Assembly (NCBI RefSeq): GCF_001510715.1 | Contig: NZ_LMTJ01000005.1 | Location: 140,360 to 204,359 of the forward strand | Source of the DNA: Bacillus sp. FJAT-29814 | GTDB lineage: Bacteria > Bacillota > Bacilli > Bacillales > Cytobacillaceae | Reading direction: 5' to 3' | Length of the DNA: 64,000 nt | Shown: positions 37,036 through 46,679 of the stretch, piece by piece | How positions within the stretch are numbered: the first letter of the stretch is position 1 | Layout of the letters: the number at the start of each line of letters is the position of its first letter | Program-made: the position numbers and the translations under genes | Notes under the pieces: model-generated | Told to the model about the DNA's origin: nothing | Seen by the model: the letters and a program-made list of their open reading frames with translations, nothing else | Databases searched by the model: none

Positions 37036-37305
37036 ATGAATGAGAATATCGTTTTCCTTGCGGCATTTATCATTATGAATGGGGCAGGGTTCATCTTGAT
37101 GGGAGTCGACAAAAGCCGGGCCAGAAAGCACGAGTATCGGATTCAGGAAAAAACTTTATGGCTCGTGGCCATTTTGGGCGGCGCTGTCGGTGCAACAGCC
37201 GGAATGAAGTTTTTTCGGCATAAAACGAAGCATCTGCAATTCAAAATCGGATTTCCACTCTTGGCCATCATTGAACTCATCCTATTTGTTTATCAATTAA
37301 AATAG
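37036..37305 (+). CDS. ysdA: DUF1294 membrane protein YsdA
   Basis: An 89-residue protein of the DUF1294 family, function unknown. It has an N-terminal membrane helix (NIVFLAAFIIMNGAGFILMG), the conserved DKSRARKHEYRIQEKTLW, a second helix (LVAILGGAVGATAGMKFF), the conserved RHKTKHLQFKIGFPLL, and a C-terminal helix. The start is ATG, with GGGAG 8-12 nt upstream. It sits right after the rplT terminator and is convergent with ysdB, as in B. subtilis. Confidence 0.88.
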   Translation: MNENIVFLAAFIIMNGAGFILMGVDKSRARKHEYRIQEKTLWLVAILGGAVGATAGMKFFRHKTKHLQFKIGFPLLAIIELILFVYQLK

Positions 37306-37329
37306 CCGCTTATCGTAGCGGCTATTTTT
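37301..37329. terminator. Bidirectional terminator between ysdA and ysdB
   Basis: AATAGCCGCT (37301-37310) pairs with AGCGGCTATT (37317-37326), with T-rich flanks on the plus side and A-rich on the other. It overlaps the ends of both convergent genes. Confidence 0.88.
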
Positions 37330-37705
37330 CATACAAAAATTCCTTTACCGGACTTCTCCAGTTAATTTCGGCATTTGGATAATGCTCTTTTATTTTTCTG
37401 TCGATGAAGCAAAAATCCTCTCTGACCATCCCTTTTAACGAGGCAGTGTTTTCCGGCCACAGCGAGATTGACACGACATCAAATGTTTCGTCGGTGGGTC
37501 CCATGTATTTTTCACCGGCAAACACGGCGCCCTTGTAGGTGAGTACGATATTTTTTCGCACATCGTCATGATCGCTCATGAAAAACTGGTGATGCTTCCT
37601 TGCCGACTCTAGTTTCCTTGTTGGTTGGACCAAGTATTTTACAGCCCGGTAAAATAAAAAAACAATAAGTCCCAATAATATGAAGCGCAGTATCCATACA
37701 ACCAT
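37322..37705 (-). CDS. ysdB: Sigma-W pathway protein YsdB homologue
   Basis: A 127-residue protein with one N-terminal membrane helix (MVVWILRFILLGLIVFLFYR), followed by a cytoplasmic alpha/beta part with DVRKNIVLTYKGAVFAGEKY and EDFCFIDRKIKEHYPNAEIN. It matches YsdB, which in B. subtilis influences sigma-W activity; the mechanism is not known to me. The ATG at 37705 is chosen because GGAGG lies 7 nt upstream. It is convergent with ysdA and divergent from the dUTPase gene. Confidence 0.8.
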   Translation of the reverse strand: MVVWILRFILLGLIVFLFYRAVKYLVQPTRKLESARKHHQFFMSDHDDVRKNIVLTYKGAVFAGEKYMGPTDETFDVVSISLWPENTASLKGMVREDFCFIDRKIKEHYPNAEINWRSPVKEFLYEK

Positions 37706-37797
37706 CTGTAAGCCTCCTACACTCATTTTCTCTATCTACGAACGAGTGTGTAAAAAGTTTCAAATCCTGCTATAATTTTTCGAGGGAGGAATAGATT

Positions 37798-38292
37798 ATG
37801 CAATTAAAAAAACTTTTTCACATGCAAAAGGCGTTGGATACTCATATCGAGGAAAAACATGGCCTTCTAAATGAGGATTTATTTTCACGAAAGGTTCTCG
37901 CGTTATTGGTTGAGGTTGGGGAGTTGGCGAATGAAACCCGCTGCTTTAAATTTTGGAGCGTAAAGCCCTCTTCACCGCAAGACGTGATTCTTGAGGAATT
38001 TGTAGATGGAATCCATTTCATTTTATCACTGGGGATTGTCTGCGGCTTTGATGAGAAGGAATTTTCCTTGGACGGGGCACTCCCGGCAGCAGAAACCCTG
38101 ACAGAGCAATTTTTAAAGGTCTATCAACAAACGAGCGTTTTTCAAAATAGCAAAAGCTTTGAAGATTTTCTTGTCTTATTTAAGTCCTACATGGCCCTCG
38201 CAGGCTTATTGGGGATAACCCAAGAGGAAATTCAACAGGCATATTTTCACAAAAATGAAGTAAATTATCTAAGACAACAAAACAACTATTAA
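37798..38292 (+). CDS. Dimeric all-alpha dUTP diphosphatase
   Basis: A 164-residue enzyme of the all-alpha NTP pyrophosphatase group; it hydrolyses dUTP to dUMP, keeping uracil out of DNA. The metal site is EVGELANE (E39, E42) and EEFVDGIHF (E67, D70), the ExxE...ExxD pattern of the dimeric dUTPase family, with FKFWS between them. The start is ATG behind GAGGGAGG. It lies between ysdB and the M42 peptidase and has no obvious partner. Assignment of dUTP rather than another NTP rests on family resemblance. Confidence 0.87.
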   Translation: MQLKKLFHMQKALDTHIEEKHGLLNEDLFSRKVLALLVEVGELANETRCFKFWSVKPSSPQDVILEEFVDGIHFILSLGIVCGFDEKEFSLDGALPAAETLTEQFLKVYQQTSVFQNSKSFEDFLVLFKSYMALAGLLGITQEEIQQAYFHKNEVNYLRQQNNY

Positions 38293-38361
38293 ATTTGTTC
38301 ATTGTCCTGAATTTTCGTTATAATGAAAATTGTACATACATAAAAAGGGGGTCAAATACTC

Positions 38362-39450
38362 ATGGCAAAACAACTGGATGAAACATTGACAATGCTAAAA
38401 GAATTAACCGATGCCAAAGGAATACCCGGCAATGAGCGTGAAGTGCGTGAAGTCATGAAGAAATACATAGCTCCGTATGCAGATGAAATAACTTCTGACA
38501 GCCTCGGCAGCTTGATTGCCAAGAAAGTGGGCAAAGAGGGCGGACCGAAAATTATGGTGGCCGGCCACTTGGATGAAGTTGGCTTCATGGTAACCCAAAT
38601 CGATGATAAAGGCTTCCTGCGCTTCCAAACAGTCGGAGGCTGGTGGGGTCAAGTCATGCTTGCCCAACGTGTAACAATCGTGACGAGAAAAGGCGACGTA
38701 ACCGGCATTATCGGTTCCAAGCCGCCGCATGTCCTCTCAGCAGAGGCCCGCAAGAAACCGATTGAGATTAAAGATATGTTCATTGATATCGGTGCATCAA
38801 GCCGTGAAGAGGCCCAGGAGTGGGGCGTGCGTCCAGGCGATATGGTCGTGCCTTATTTTGAGTTTACCGTTATGAATAATGAAAAGATGCTGCTGGCAAA
38901 AGCGTGGGATAACCGAATTGGCTGTGCGATTGCCATTGATGTATTGAAACAATTAAAGGATGCAGACCATCCGAACGAGGTTTATGGGGTTGGGGCTGTT
39001 CAGGAAGAGGTTGGCCTGCGTGGTGCCAAGACGGCAACCTACAAAATCCAACCGGATATCGGCTTTGCTGTTGACGTAGGTATTGCGGGCGACACTCCGG
39101 GAATTACTGAAAAAGAAGCGATGAGTAAAATGGGCAAAGGCCCTCAAGTGGTTGTCTATGATGCTTCTATGGTGGCTCATAAGGGATTGCGCGACTTTGT
39201 CACTGATGTGGCCGATGAATTGAACATTCCTTATCAGTTCGAATCCATCCCTGGCGGCGGCACAGATGCGGGCTCAATTCACCTGACCCATAATGGCGTT
39301 CCGGCACTGGCCATCACCATTGCTACCCGTTACATCCATTCTCACGCGGCGATGCTTCACCGCGATGACTATGAAAATGCTGTAAAACTCATTGTTGAAG
39401 TGATTAAACGTTTAGATCGTGAAACGGTTGATAAGATTACCTTTGAATAA
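38362..39450 (+). CDS. ysdC: M42-family aminopeptidase YsdC
   Basis: A 362-residue metal-dependent aminopeptidase of family M42 (TET/glutamyl aminopeptidase-like), acting on peptides in the cytoplasm. The metal and catalytic residues are in [38 protein letters not shown] (catalytic glutamate pair) and [14 protein letters not shown], with [11 protein letters not shown] and [10 protein letters not shown] toward the end. The length is standard. The ATG follows AAAAAGGGGGTC. It is convergent with sspI across a shared terminator. Confidence 0.93.
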   Translation: MAKQLDETLTMLKELTDAKGIPGNEREVREVMKKYIAPYADEITSDSLGSLIAKKVGKEGGPKIMVAGHLDEVGFMVTQIDDKGFLRFQTVGGWWGQVMLAQRVTIVTRKGDVTGIIGSKPPHVLSAEARKKPIEIKDMFIDIGASSREEAQEWGVRPGDMVVPYFEFTVMNNEKMLLAKAWDNRIGCAIAIDVLKQLKDADHPNEVYGVGAVQEEVGLRGAKTATYKIQPDIGFAVDVGIAGDTPGITEKEAMSKMGKGPQVVVYDASMVAHKGLRDFVTDVADELNIPYQFESIPGGGTDAGSIHLTHNGVPALAITIATRYIHSHAAMLHRDDYENAVKLIVEVIKRLDRETVDKITFE

Positions 39451-39456
39451 AAAAGT

Positions 39457-39492
39457 AAAAATCCCCAGCAACAGTGGCTGGGGATTTTTTTT
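39457..39492. terminator. Bidirectional terminator between ysdC and sspI
   Basis: ATCCCCAGC (39461-39469) pairs with GCTGGGGAT (39477-39485), flanked by A-run and T-run, so it serves both convergent genes. Confidence 0.93.
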
Positions 39493-39700
39493 AGTGCTTT
39501 AACCCGCTTTCGAGGGTGTTGAGCATCTCTTTTTTTTCGTCTTCGGATGAATGTTGCCAAATAATTTCAAATAAAACGCCCAGACCTGGCAGCATTTTTT
39601 CCTCGCCGCTTTGGATCGCATCAACGATAGTATCCTGTAGCTGATCCTGAGTATTATTGGAGACATTGTGAATAATCGCATTGCGTAAATTTAAGTTCAT
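39491..39700 (-). CDS. sspI: Small acid-soluble spore protein SspI
   Basis: A 69-residue spore protein close to B. subtilis Ssp[21 protein letters not shown], then the conserved [20 protein letters not shown] and [20 protein letters not shown]. It is a minor SASP made in the forespore (sigma-G in B. subtilis). The ATG at 39700 follows AAGGAG by 9 nt; longer in-frame starts upstream would add a sequence unlike the family. No sigma-G promoter was clear to me. It confirms a spore-forming host. Confidence 0.96.
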   Translation of the reverse strand: MNLNLRNAIIHNVSNNTQDQLQDTIVDAIQSGEEKMLPGLGVLFEIIWQHSSEDEKKEMLNTLESGLKH

Positions 39701-39820
39701 AATTTGCACACTCCTTTTTAACCTGCATTTCTCTAATATCATTTCTATTTTTAGTTTTATTATGTATTTTAATTGGGCTATAATGTAAAAATCAGAGAAA
39801 TTTTTAAAGGGGAAAACGAC

Positions 39821-40582
39821 TTGAAATATATCCAATCACTGCAAAATTCGCAAGTCAAACAATGGAAGAAGCTTTTGACGAAAAAGGAACGTGACCGGTC
39901 AGGAACGTTTTTGGTCGAAGGCTATCATTTAGTGGAAGAAGCGCTGAAGCAAGAGGAACAGGTTCTCGAGCTGATCATATCGGAAAAAACAGGACTGCCG
40001 CCCCGTCTGGATGCCGGACAGACACCGATTTATATGGTAACGGAGGAAATATCGGATTCGTTATCGGATACGGAGGCGCCGCAAGGAATTTATGCCGTCT
40101 GCAGGCAAATACGTCAAGAAGGTATGCCGCAGGATGCAAAAACCTTCCTATTAATCGACGCGGTCCAGGACCCTGGGAATCTCGGCACGATGATTCGCAC
40201 GGCAGATGCTGCCGGTATTGATGCCGTTATAGTTGGCCGCGGCTCCGTTGATATCTACAATAGCAAGGTGCTTCGTTCCGCCCAGGGAAGCCATTTTCAC
40301 CTGCCGATCATTCGGGGTGACCTTCATGAATGGACCGCAAAACTGAAAGGAAAAAATATTCCCGTTTACGGTACAGCACTTGAAGGGGCAACTGCATATA
40401 CTGGTATTTCCACCGAAAATTCATTTGCCTTGATGGTCGGGAACGAGGGAAGTGGTATTAGCAAAGACTTGCTGGCCGAAACCACAGCCAACCTTTATAT
40501 TCCGATTTACGGCAAAAGCGAATCATTAAATGTCGCTGTGGCAACCGGGATTTTGCTCTATTATTTAAAAAATAAAATTTGA
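39821..40582 (+). CDS. ysgA: TrmH/SpoU-family RNA methyltransferase YsgA
   Basis: A 253-residue SPOUT methyltransferase, annotated as an rRNA methyltransferase; the exact target base is not known. It has an N-terminal substrate-binding domain ([35 protein letters not shown]), and the knotted SAM-binding domain with [46 protein letters not shown] and [20 protein letters not shown]. The TTG at 39821 is chosen because AAAGGGG lies 8 nt before it and the family starts at this point; the earlier start at 39773 overlaps the sspI promoter region. Confidence 0.93.
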   Translation: MKYIQSLQNSQVKQWKKLLTKKERDRSGTFLVEGYHLVEEALKQEEQVLELIISEKTGLPPRLDAGQTPIYMVTEEISDSLSDTEAPQGIYAVCRQIRQEGMPQDAKTFLLIDAVQDPGNLGTMIRTADAAGIDAVIVGRGSVDIYNSKVLRSAQGSHFHLPIIRGDLHEWTAKLKGKNIPVYGTALEGATAYTGISTENSFALMVGNEGSGISKDLLAETTANLYIPIYGKSESLNVAVATGILLYYLKNKI

Positions 40583-40611
40583 AACCCCGAAAATTTTATT
40601 ATATAATAGTC

Positions 40612-40882
40612 AACAATGTTAATAATTCAAAGACTTTGACGGAGAAAAGTATCCAGTTTGTCGACCATTTAGGGAGAAAGTGCCTTGACTGAAAGCACTT
40701 TTATGGGCGGGGCAGGAGAAGTTCACCTCCCGAGTCGGCATCGGGACCATTTTAAACAAATGTAAAGATGCCCCGGCATAAGCCGTTACCCGAATGAAGC
40801 GAACATTAGTATTGTACATACGATGTTTACAAGGGTGGTACCGCGAATATACCTCGTCCCTTTTTTGGGGGCGGGGTTTTTT
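40612..40882 (+). promoter_or_regulatory. T-box leader of pheST (phenylalanine)
   Basis: The leader starts after a TATAAT at 40612-40617 (no good -35). The T-box core AGGGTGGTACCGCG is at 40832-40845; its TGGT is complementary to ACCA of tRNA-Phe. The likely specifier is TTC (Phe) at 40722-40724, in GAAGTTCACC. The terminator is at 40852-40882 with a G-rich 3' arm and a T-run. Confidence 0.93.
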
Positions 40883-40916
40883 GTTTTTTATACATAAATC
40901 TAAAGGAGGAATTGAA

Positions 40917-41954
40917 ATGCAAGAACGTTTAAGGGAATTGCAGCAAGAAGCGATTCAAAAAGTGGAACAGTCTGCAAACTTAAAGGAATTAAATGACATC
41001 CGCGTTGCTTATTTGGGCAAAAAAGGCCCGATTACCGAGGTGCTCCGCGGGATGGGCAAGCTTTCCGCCGAGGAGCGTCCCGTGATGGGCGCACTTGCAA
41101 ACGAGGTAAGGGAAGCAATTGCTGCCAAAATTGAGGCGAAGCAAAACGAGCTTGAGGAAGCCGCTGTTTTGGAAAAATTGGCCTCCGAAAGCATTGATGT
41201 GACTCTGCCGGGACGTCCAATAAAAGTTGGCAATCACCACCCATTAACGAAAATCATCGAGGAAATTGAAGATTTGTTTATCGGGATGGGCTATGAAATC
41301 GCCGAAGGTCCCGAAGTGGAACAGGATTATTACAACTTTGAAGCGCTGAACCTGCCGAAAGGCCATCCGGCCCGCGACATGCAGGACTCCTTCTACATCA
41401 CGGAAGAAATTTTGCTGCGTACCCATACATCTCCGGTACAGGCGCGGACGATGGAAAAGAACCAAGGCAAAGGGCCAATCAAGATTATTTGCCCTGGTAA
41501 AGTGTATCGCCGTGATAACGATGATGCCACCCATTCGCATCAATTCATGCAGATTGAAGGCCTTGTTGTTGGCGAAAACATTCGTATGAGTGACCTAAAG
41601 GGAACATTGGATGTATTTGCGAAAAAAATGTTCGGGCAGGATCGTGAAATCCGCCTTCGCCCTAGCTTCTTCCCATTCACCGAGCCTTCTGTTGAAATGG
41701 ATATTTCCTGTAAAGTATGCGGCGGCCATGGCTGTAATGTTTGTAAGCATACCGGTTGGATTGAAATTCTAGGTGCGGGCATGGTTCATCCAAACGTTCT
41801 CGAGATGGCGGGCTATGATGCCAAGAAATATACCGGATTTGCGTTCGGGATGGGACCTGAGCGGATTGCGATGCTGAAATATGGCGTGGACGATATCCGC
41901 CATTTCTATACAAACGATGTTCGTTTCTTAAAACAATTCGCGGTGGAAGAATAG
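40917..41954 (+). CDS. pheS: Phenylalanine-tRNA ligase alpha subunit
   Basis: A 345-residue catalytic subunit of the (alpha-beta)2 enzyme that charges tRNA-Phe. It has an N-terminal coiled coil (about 1-90), then the class II core: [44 protein letters not shown] (motif 2 region), [33 protein letters not shown], and motif 3 in [19 protein letters not shown]. The ATG at 40917 follows AAAGGAGG. Upstream in-frame starts lie inside the T-box terminator. It is followed by pheT after 14 bp. Confidence 0.97.
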   Translation: MQERLRELQQEAIQKVEQSANLKELNDIRVAYLGKKGPITEVLRGMGKLSAEERPVMGALANEVREAIAAKIEAKQNELEEAAVLEKLASESIDVTLPGRPIKVGNHHPLTKIIEEIEDLFIGMGYEIAEGPEVEQDYYNFEALNLPKGHPARDMQDSFYITEEILLRTHTSPVQARTMEKNQGKGPIKIICPGKVYRRDNDDATHSHQFMQIEGLVVGENIRMSDLKGTLDVFAKKMFGQDREIRLRPSFFPFTEPSVEMDISCKVCGGHGCNVCKHTGWIEILGAGMVHPNVLEMAGYDAKKYTGFAFGMGPERIAMLKYGVDDIRHFYTNDVRFLKQFAVEE

Positions 41955-41968
41955 GGGGTTGAGGTTAA

Positions 41969-44383
41969 ATGTTTGTTTCATATAAATGGCTTCAGGAATA
42001 TGTCGACTTGACCGGAGTATCAGCGGCAGAACTGGCCGAAAAAATCACAAAAAGCGGAATCGAAGTAGAAGGCGTTGAAGTTCTGAATGAGGGGATCAAA
42101 GGTGTTGTGGTTGGTCACGTCCTTGTGCGTGAACAGCACCCAAATGCCGATAAATTAAGTAGATGCCAGGTTGATATTGGCGAGGGTGAGCCGGTGCAAA
42201 TTATTTGCGGTGCGCCGAACGTCGCGCAAGGGCAAAAGGTTGCTGTCGCAAAAGTCGGTGCCGTGCTTCCGGGCAATTTTAAAATTAAAAAGGCAAAGCT
42301 TCGCGGTGAAGAATCCAACGGGATGATTTGCTCGCTCCAAGAGCTTGGCATGGAAGGAAAAATTGTTCCTAAGGAATACGCGGAAGGGATCTTTGTTTTT
42401 CCAGCAGATGCCGAGGTTGGAACGGACGCATTAGAACTATTAAACAGAGACGATGAGGTGCTTGAGCTTGGGCTGACGCCAAACCGTGCTGACTGCCTAA
42501 GCATGCTAGGAGTAGCTTATGAGGTTGCGGCCATTCTTGGGAGAGAAGTAAAACTTCCGGACACAGCTCTCGAGCCGATCTCTGAAAAAGCGGCGGACTA
42601 TGTGAAAATCAATGTTGATGCAAAAGAAGATAGTCCGTTATATGTTGCCAAGATGATTAAAAATGTTAAAATCGGCCCATCGCCGCTATGGATGCAAACC
42701 AGATTAATGTCGGCGGGAATCCGTCCGCACAATAACGTTGTCGATATTACCAACTATATTCTGTTGGAATATGGCCAGCCGCTTCACGCATTTGATTATG
42801 ATCGTTTAGGTTCAAAGGAGATCTTAGTCCGCCGTGCCAACGATGGCGAGAAATTCGTGACGCTTGATGACGTGGAACGTACGCTATCATCCGACCATTT
42901 AGTGATCACGAACGGAACCGAGCCAGTAGCTCTTGCAGGTGTCATGGGTGGAGCAAATTCCGAGGTGACATCCGATACCACAACGGTGTTACTGGAGGCT
43001 GCCTATTTTAACGGGGCAATTGTAAGAAAGGCATCCAAAGACCATGGTCTTCGCAGTGAGGCGAGCGCCCGGTTTGAAAAAGGCGTTGACCCGAATCGCG
43101 TTCGCGCTGCCGGAGAGCGTGCTGCTTACTTAATGGCAAAGTATGCCGGCGGAGAAGTATTGGAAGGCGAAGCTGTTGCGGATACATTAACAGTTGAACC
43201 GGCAGTTGTTTCCGTCACGCTTGAAAAAATTAACCGCGTGCTTGGAACTGTTTTAACGATGAAAGACGTTGAAGAAATTTTTGCCCGCCTGCAATTTGAA
43301 ACGTCAGTTGAGGACGATACGATTACTGTTACAGCACCGACACGCCGCGGCGATATTAAGATTGAAGAAGATTTGATTGAGGAAGTTGCGCGGCTTTATG
43401 GCTATGACAACATTCCGAAAACATTGCCAATCGGCTCGTCAACTCCTGGTAAATTATCAGAGTACCAAAAGAAACGCCGTGTGGTTAGGGGTTATCTTGA
43501 GGGTGCCGGTCTATACCAAGCGGTGACTTATTCCTTAACAAGCGAGGAGAAGGCTGCGCAATTTGCTTTAGAAAAACGTGATACAATCCGCTTGGCGATG
43601 CCGATGAGTGAAGACCGCAGCATCTTGCGTTTAAGCATTCTACCGCAGCTGTTGGAGGTTCTAAAGTACAACAATGCTCGACAAAATGACAGTCTGGCTG
43701 TTTACGAAACAGGAAATATCTTTTTAGCAAATGGCCAGGATGCACTTCCAGAAGAAAGAGAACATTTGGCCGCAGCAATCACCGGTCTTTGGCACTCTCA
43801 TTCCTGGCAAGGGGAGAAGAAGCCTGTTGACTTCTTTGTGTTAAAGGGGATTCTAGAAGGCATGTTTGCCAAGCTTGGCTTGACTGAGCGCGTCACTTAC
43901 GTTCAGGCGCAGGTTGACGGCATGCATCCGGGGCGTACGGCAGAAATCCTGCTCGACGGCGAAAAAATCGGCTTTGCCGGCCAGCTTCATCCAAGCGTCC
44001 AAAAGGGACTTGATTTAAAGGATACTTACGTATTCGAGCTATCGCTAAAAGCAGTTCTTGGTGCCGAAACAGAGGCGTTGAAATATCAAGCCATTCCGCG
44101 CTACCCTTCGATCACAAGAGACATTGCCCTTATGGTTAACAGAGAAACGGTGTCAGGTACCTTATGGGAAATTATTACAAATACAGGTGCACCGCTGTTG
44201 AAGGAAGCGACTGTCTTTGACCTATATGAGGGTGATAAGATGGAGGCAGGCAAGAAGTCGCTTGCGTTCTCGCTGAAGTATATGGATCCGGAGCGGACAT
44301 TGACGGATGAAGAGGTAACGAAGGTTCACAATCGTGTGCTGGCTGCGTTAGAGGAGCAGGCAGGAGCGGTTTTAAGAGGATAA
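41969..44383 (+). CDS. pheT: Phenylalanine-tRNA ligase beta subunit
   Basis: An 804-residue beta subunit. It has an N-terminal tRNA-binding OB domain ([40 protein letters not shown]), the B3/B4 editing domain ([33 protein letters not shown]), B5 ([11 protein letters not shown]), and a C-terminal ferredoxin-like anticodon domain ([32 protein letters not shown]). The length is standard. The ATG follows GGGGTTGAGG. It is co-transcribed with pheS under T-box control and ends at a terminator. Confidence 0.97.
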   Translation: MFVSYKWLQEYVDLTGVSAAELAEKITKSGIEVEGVEVLNEGIKGVVVGHVLVREQHPNADKLSRCQVDIGEGEPVQIICGAPNVAQGQKVAVAKVGAVLPGNFKIKKAKLRGEESNGMICSLQELGMEGKIVPKEYAEGIFVFPADAEVGTDALELLNRDDEVLELGLTPNRADCLSMLGVAYEVAAILGREVKLPDTALEPISEKAADYVKINVDAKEDSPLYVAKMIKNVKIGPSPLWMQTRLMSAGIRPHNNVVDITNYILLEYGQPLHAFDYDRLGSKEILVRRANDGEKFVTLDDVERTLSSDHLVITNGTEPVALAGVMGGANSEVTSDTTTVLLEAAYFNGAIVRKASKDHGLRSEASARFEKGVDPNRVRAAGERAAYLMAKYAGGEVLEGEAVADTLTVEPAVVSVTLEKINRVLGTVLTMKDVEEIFARLQFETSVEDDTITVTAPTRRGDIKIEEDLIEEVARLYGYDNIPKTLPIGSSTPGKLSEYQKKRRVVRGYLEGAGLYQAVTYSLTSEEKAAQFALEKRDTIRLAMPMSEDRSILRLSILPQLLEVLKYNNARQNDSLAVYETGNIFLANGQDALPEEREHLAAAITGLWHSHSWQGEKKPVDFFVLKGILEGMFAKLGLTERVTYVQAQVDGMHPGRTAEILLDGEKIGFAGQLHPSVQKGLDLKDTYVFELSLKAVLGAETEALKYQAIPRYPSITRDIALMVNRETVSGTLWEIITNTGAPLLKEATVFDLYEGDKMEAGKKSLAFSLKYMDPERTLTDEEVTKVHNRVLAALEEQAGAVLRG

Positions 44384-44389
44384 AGGCAA

Positions 44390-44424
44390 AAGGAGTATCC
44401 CCGCTTGATAGGGATACTCCTTTG
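44390..44424. terminator. Terminator between pheT and the pterin dehydratase gene
   Basis: AAGGAGTATCCC (44390-44401) pairs with GGGATACTCCTT (44411-44422). The T-run is short on both sides; it lies between convergent genes. Confidence 0.82.
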
Positions 44425-44427
44425 TTG

Positions 44428-44718
44428 TTAGTTATGCTTTTCGTAAATGGCATCATATTGTTTCGCTAAGGCGATGTCCAAATCGGTTAATCCGCCGGCA
44501 TGCCAGGAGGTAAGTTTCAAAGTGACCATTTTATAATCAATGGAAATGAACGGGTGATGGTTTTTCTCTTCAGACAGATTAGCTATAGAGTTTACAAACG
44601 CGACCCCTGTTAAGAATTCTTTGAATCGATATTTCTTCATAATAAACTTTCCGTCCAATTTCCAGCCGCTCAAGCCTGCCACTTCATTCGAAATTTCTTC
44701 ATCTGTCAGTCTCCTCAT
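44428..44718 (-). CDS. phhB: 4a-hydroxytetrahydrobiopterin dehydratase
   Basis: A 96-residue pterin-4a-carbinolamine dehydratase (PCD/DCoH family). The active-site motif EEKNHHPFISIDYKMVTLKL is followed by TSWHAGGLTDLDIALAKQYD, and it starts MRRLTDEEISNEVAGLSGWK. It recycles the carbinolamine made by aromatic amino acid hydroxylases; no such hydroxylase is in the window, though pheST is adjacent. The ATG at 44718 has AGGTG upstream. It lies 13 bp after rnhC on the same strand, so the two may be co-transcribed. Confidence 0.93.
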   Translation of the reverse strand: MRRLTDEEISNEVAGLSGWKLDGKFIMKKYRFKEFLTGVAFVNSIANLSEEKNHHPFISIDYKMVTLKLTSWHAGGLTDLDIALAKQYDAIYEKHN

Positions 44719-44731
44719 TCCATTTCACCTC

Positions 44732-45694
44732 TTAGTTTCTTTTTTTATATACCAACTTCTCCGCTTTTTCGGTGTTCGCAAAGTGGAGTTTAACAAACGA
44801 TGGCAGCGCATCCCGGCCTTTTTTCATAATCAGCTTGGCTGCGGCCTCATCAACTTGGGACCCGGCACCCTTAGGGATTCTAAAACCGGCAGCTTCGCTC
44901 ATCTGATCAATATATTGAATAAAGGCATAACGGGCAAGAATACTGGCGGCGGCTACGGCTAAGTGGATCCCCTCGGCTTTGGTGCTAAAATAAACATTTT
45001 CCCGGGCGACGACCTTTTGCCCGCGCAAGTGTTGAAAATACGTACTTTCCTGAACAAATTGGTCAATCAAAATACCATCCGGCTTTTCAGGGGCAATCTT
45101 CTCCAGCACCTTCAAGATAGCCTGGTTATGAAGTAATGCTTTCATTTTCCCCTGTGACATTCCCGCCCCTTGTACCTGATTATATTTTTCGTTTTTCAAG
45201 GTCATCAGGCTGAAGGGTACAACATTTTTGATTGCTTTGGCGATTTCCACAATTTTTTCATCATTTAAATCCTTGGAATCTTTTACGCCAATTTCCTTAA
45301 GCCAAGGGATATCCGTTTTTCTGACATAGGCGGCGACAACAGTAATCGGGCCGAAAAAGTCTCCGGTACCGACTTCATCCGAACCGATCACCGACCATTC
45401 GCCAAACCCGGCCGGAAGCCCGCTTCCCGCCTTGGCCGCTCCCGCTGTCTTTTTTGCAGGAGCAGCAGTTCCCCCTGTCTCTCCCCATTTCCCGGCCTCC
45501 TTTTCGCAATCATTTCCTTGAAATAATACTTTGCCTGACTTATAGGCAGTAATCATGCATGCCGGGGTTTTCGCCGCAAATACGCTCCCAGGCGGGGTTT
45601 TATCGGCCAAATATCGCTTGTAGTAAGCCTGCATTTCCAAAATTTTATTTATATTCAAAACCAAAACGACATTTCCCACAACAAAGCACCACAT
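44732..45694 (-). CDS. rnhC: Ribonuclease HIII
   Basis: A 320-residue RNase HIII that cuts RNA in RNA-DNA hybrids. The N-terminal TBP-like domain covers about residues 1-85 (VFAAKTPACMITAYKSGKVL). A low-complexity alanine-rich linker (TGGTAAPAKKTAGAAKAGSG) leads to the catalytic domain with VIGSDEVGTGDFFGPITVVA (acidic D-E), KDSKDLND, a further acidic residue in PDGILIDQFV, and AVAAASILARY. The start is uncertain: ATG at 45694 is used, but GTG at 45679 would match the B. subtilis N-terminus in length and neither has a strong ribosome binding site. Confidence 0.92.
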   Translation of the reverse strand: MWCFVVGNVVLVLNINKILEMQAYYKRYLADKTPPGSVFAAKTPACMITAYKSGKVLFQGNDCEKEAGKWGETGGTAAPAKKTAGAAKAGSGLPAGFGEWSVIGSDEVGTGDFFGPITVVAAYVRKTDIPWLKEIGVKDSKDLNDEKIVEIAKAIKNVVPFSLMTLKNEKYNQVQGAGMSQGKMKALLHNQAILKVLEKIAPEKPDGILIDQFVQESTYFQHLRGQKVVARENVYFSTKAEGIHLAVAAASILARYAFIQYIDQMSEAAGFRIPKGAGSQVDEAAAKLIMKKGRDALPSFVKLHFANTEKAEKLVYKKRN

Positions 45695-45785
45695 TTCTAT
45701 TAAATATAATCACTGTTATAACTTTTCGACTTCAATATTTTCGTGTTATGATATAGTGTAGGATTCTTTGAAAGGGGCATTTACG

Positions 45786-46046
45786 TTGTCAAATACACAG
45801 AAAAATAGACTAACCGTTGATATTTACGGTCAACCATATGTTATTTTAGGTACTGAAAGTCCCAGTCATATCCGCCATGTAGCGGCGCTGGTCAACGATA
45901 AAATGCGAGAAATCAATTCCAAGAATCCTGGGCTGGATGTAAATAAACTCGCTGTTTTAACTGCGGTTAACGCAGTTAATGATTATCTTAAAATGAAAGA
46001 AGAACTAGAACGACTAATGATAGAATTACAAAAAGAAAAGGACTAA
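45786..46046 (+). CDS. zapA: Cell division protein ZapA
   Basis: An 86-residue ZapA, which bundles FtsZ filaments at the division ring. The N-terminal part is [20 protein letters not shown], then [20 protein letters not shown] and a C-terminal coiled coil ([20 protein letters not shown] followed by [13 protein letters not shown]). The TTG at 45786 is chosen because AAAGGGG lies 8 nt upstream. It starts a small unit with the cvpA-like gene, which begins right after its stop. It is divergent from rnhC. Confidence 0.93.
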   Translation: MSNTQKNRLTVDIYGQPYVILGTESPSHIRHVAALVNDKMREINSKNPGLDVNKLAVLTAVNAVNDYLKMKEELERLMIELQKEKD

Positions 46047-46052
46047 GTGATT

Positions 46053-46583
46053 ATGTTGGATTTGGCAATTTTATTATTTCTGATTATCGGATTTTTTGTA
46101 GGCCTTAAAAGAGGGTTCATCCTGCAGCTGGTTCATTTAATAGGTTTTATTATTGCATATATTGTGGCATATATGTACTATGAAGATTTCGTGCCCAGGC
46201 TGATGCTGTGGATTCCCTATCCCAACTTTGGAGAAGGCACCATATTAAAGATTCTAACAGATTCAAGCAACATGGAAATGGCATTTTACCGGGCAATTTC
46301 GTTTGTCATCATCTTTTTTGCGGTTAAAGTGCTGCTGCAAATTATCGGGTCGATGTTTGACTTTATTGCACATTTGCCGGTTCTAAAACAGTTGAATTTT
46401 TGGGCAGGCGGACTTTTAGGCTTCTTGGAAGTTTATTTTATTATTTTTATTGTAATATACATAGCCGCCTTAATTCCAATAGAACTTTTTCAAACTGCGC
46501 TGGATGGATCCTTTATGGCCGAGACCATGGTGAAATATACCCCTATCCTTTCGCAGCAAATTCATGATTGGTGGATTCAATAA
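46053..46583 (+). CDS. yshB: CvpA-family membrane protein YshB
   Basis: A 176-residue protein with four membrane helices (LDLAILLFLIIGFFVGLKRG, LIGFIIAYIVAYMYY, AISFVIIFFAVKVLLQIIGS, GLLGFLEVYFIIFIVIYIAA), matching the CvpA/colicin V production family; the function in bacilli is not established. The motif GFFVGLKRGFILQL near the start is typical. The ATG at 46053 is chosen (AAAGGA 10 nt upstream); GTG at 46047 is an alternative. It is co-transcribed with zapA and closed by a terminator. Confidence 0.88.
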   Translation: MLDLAILLFLIIGFFVGLKRGFILQLVHLIGFIIAYIVAYMYYEDFVPRLMLWIPYPNFGEGTILKILTDSSNMEMAFYRAISFVIIFFAVKVLLQIIGSMFDFIAHLPVLKQLNFWAGGLLGFLEVYFIIFIVIYIAALIPIELFQTALDGSFMAETMVKYTPILSQQIHDWWIQ

Positions 46584-46591
46584 TCCTGCGT

Positions 46592-46618
46592 AAACTTCTC
46601 TGGGGCAGAGAAGTTTTT
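46592..46618 (+). terminator. Terminator after yshB
   Basis: AAACTTCTCT (46592-46601), loop GGGGC, AGAGAAGTTT (46607-46616), then TT. Confidence 0.88.
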
Positions 46619-46679
46619 CTGTTAATATCGGTAACTGGGGTAAAATAAAGATGCTAACCAAAGAGGGCGGGAGATTGTT

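Noticed and set aside
44621..44962. Plus-strand ORF of 113 codons opposite phhB and rnhC
   Set aside because: It is fully antisense to two well-supported genes and has no recognisable family.
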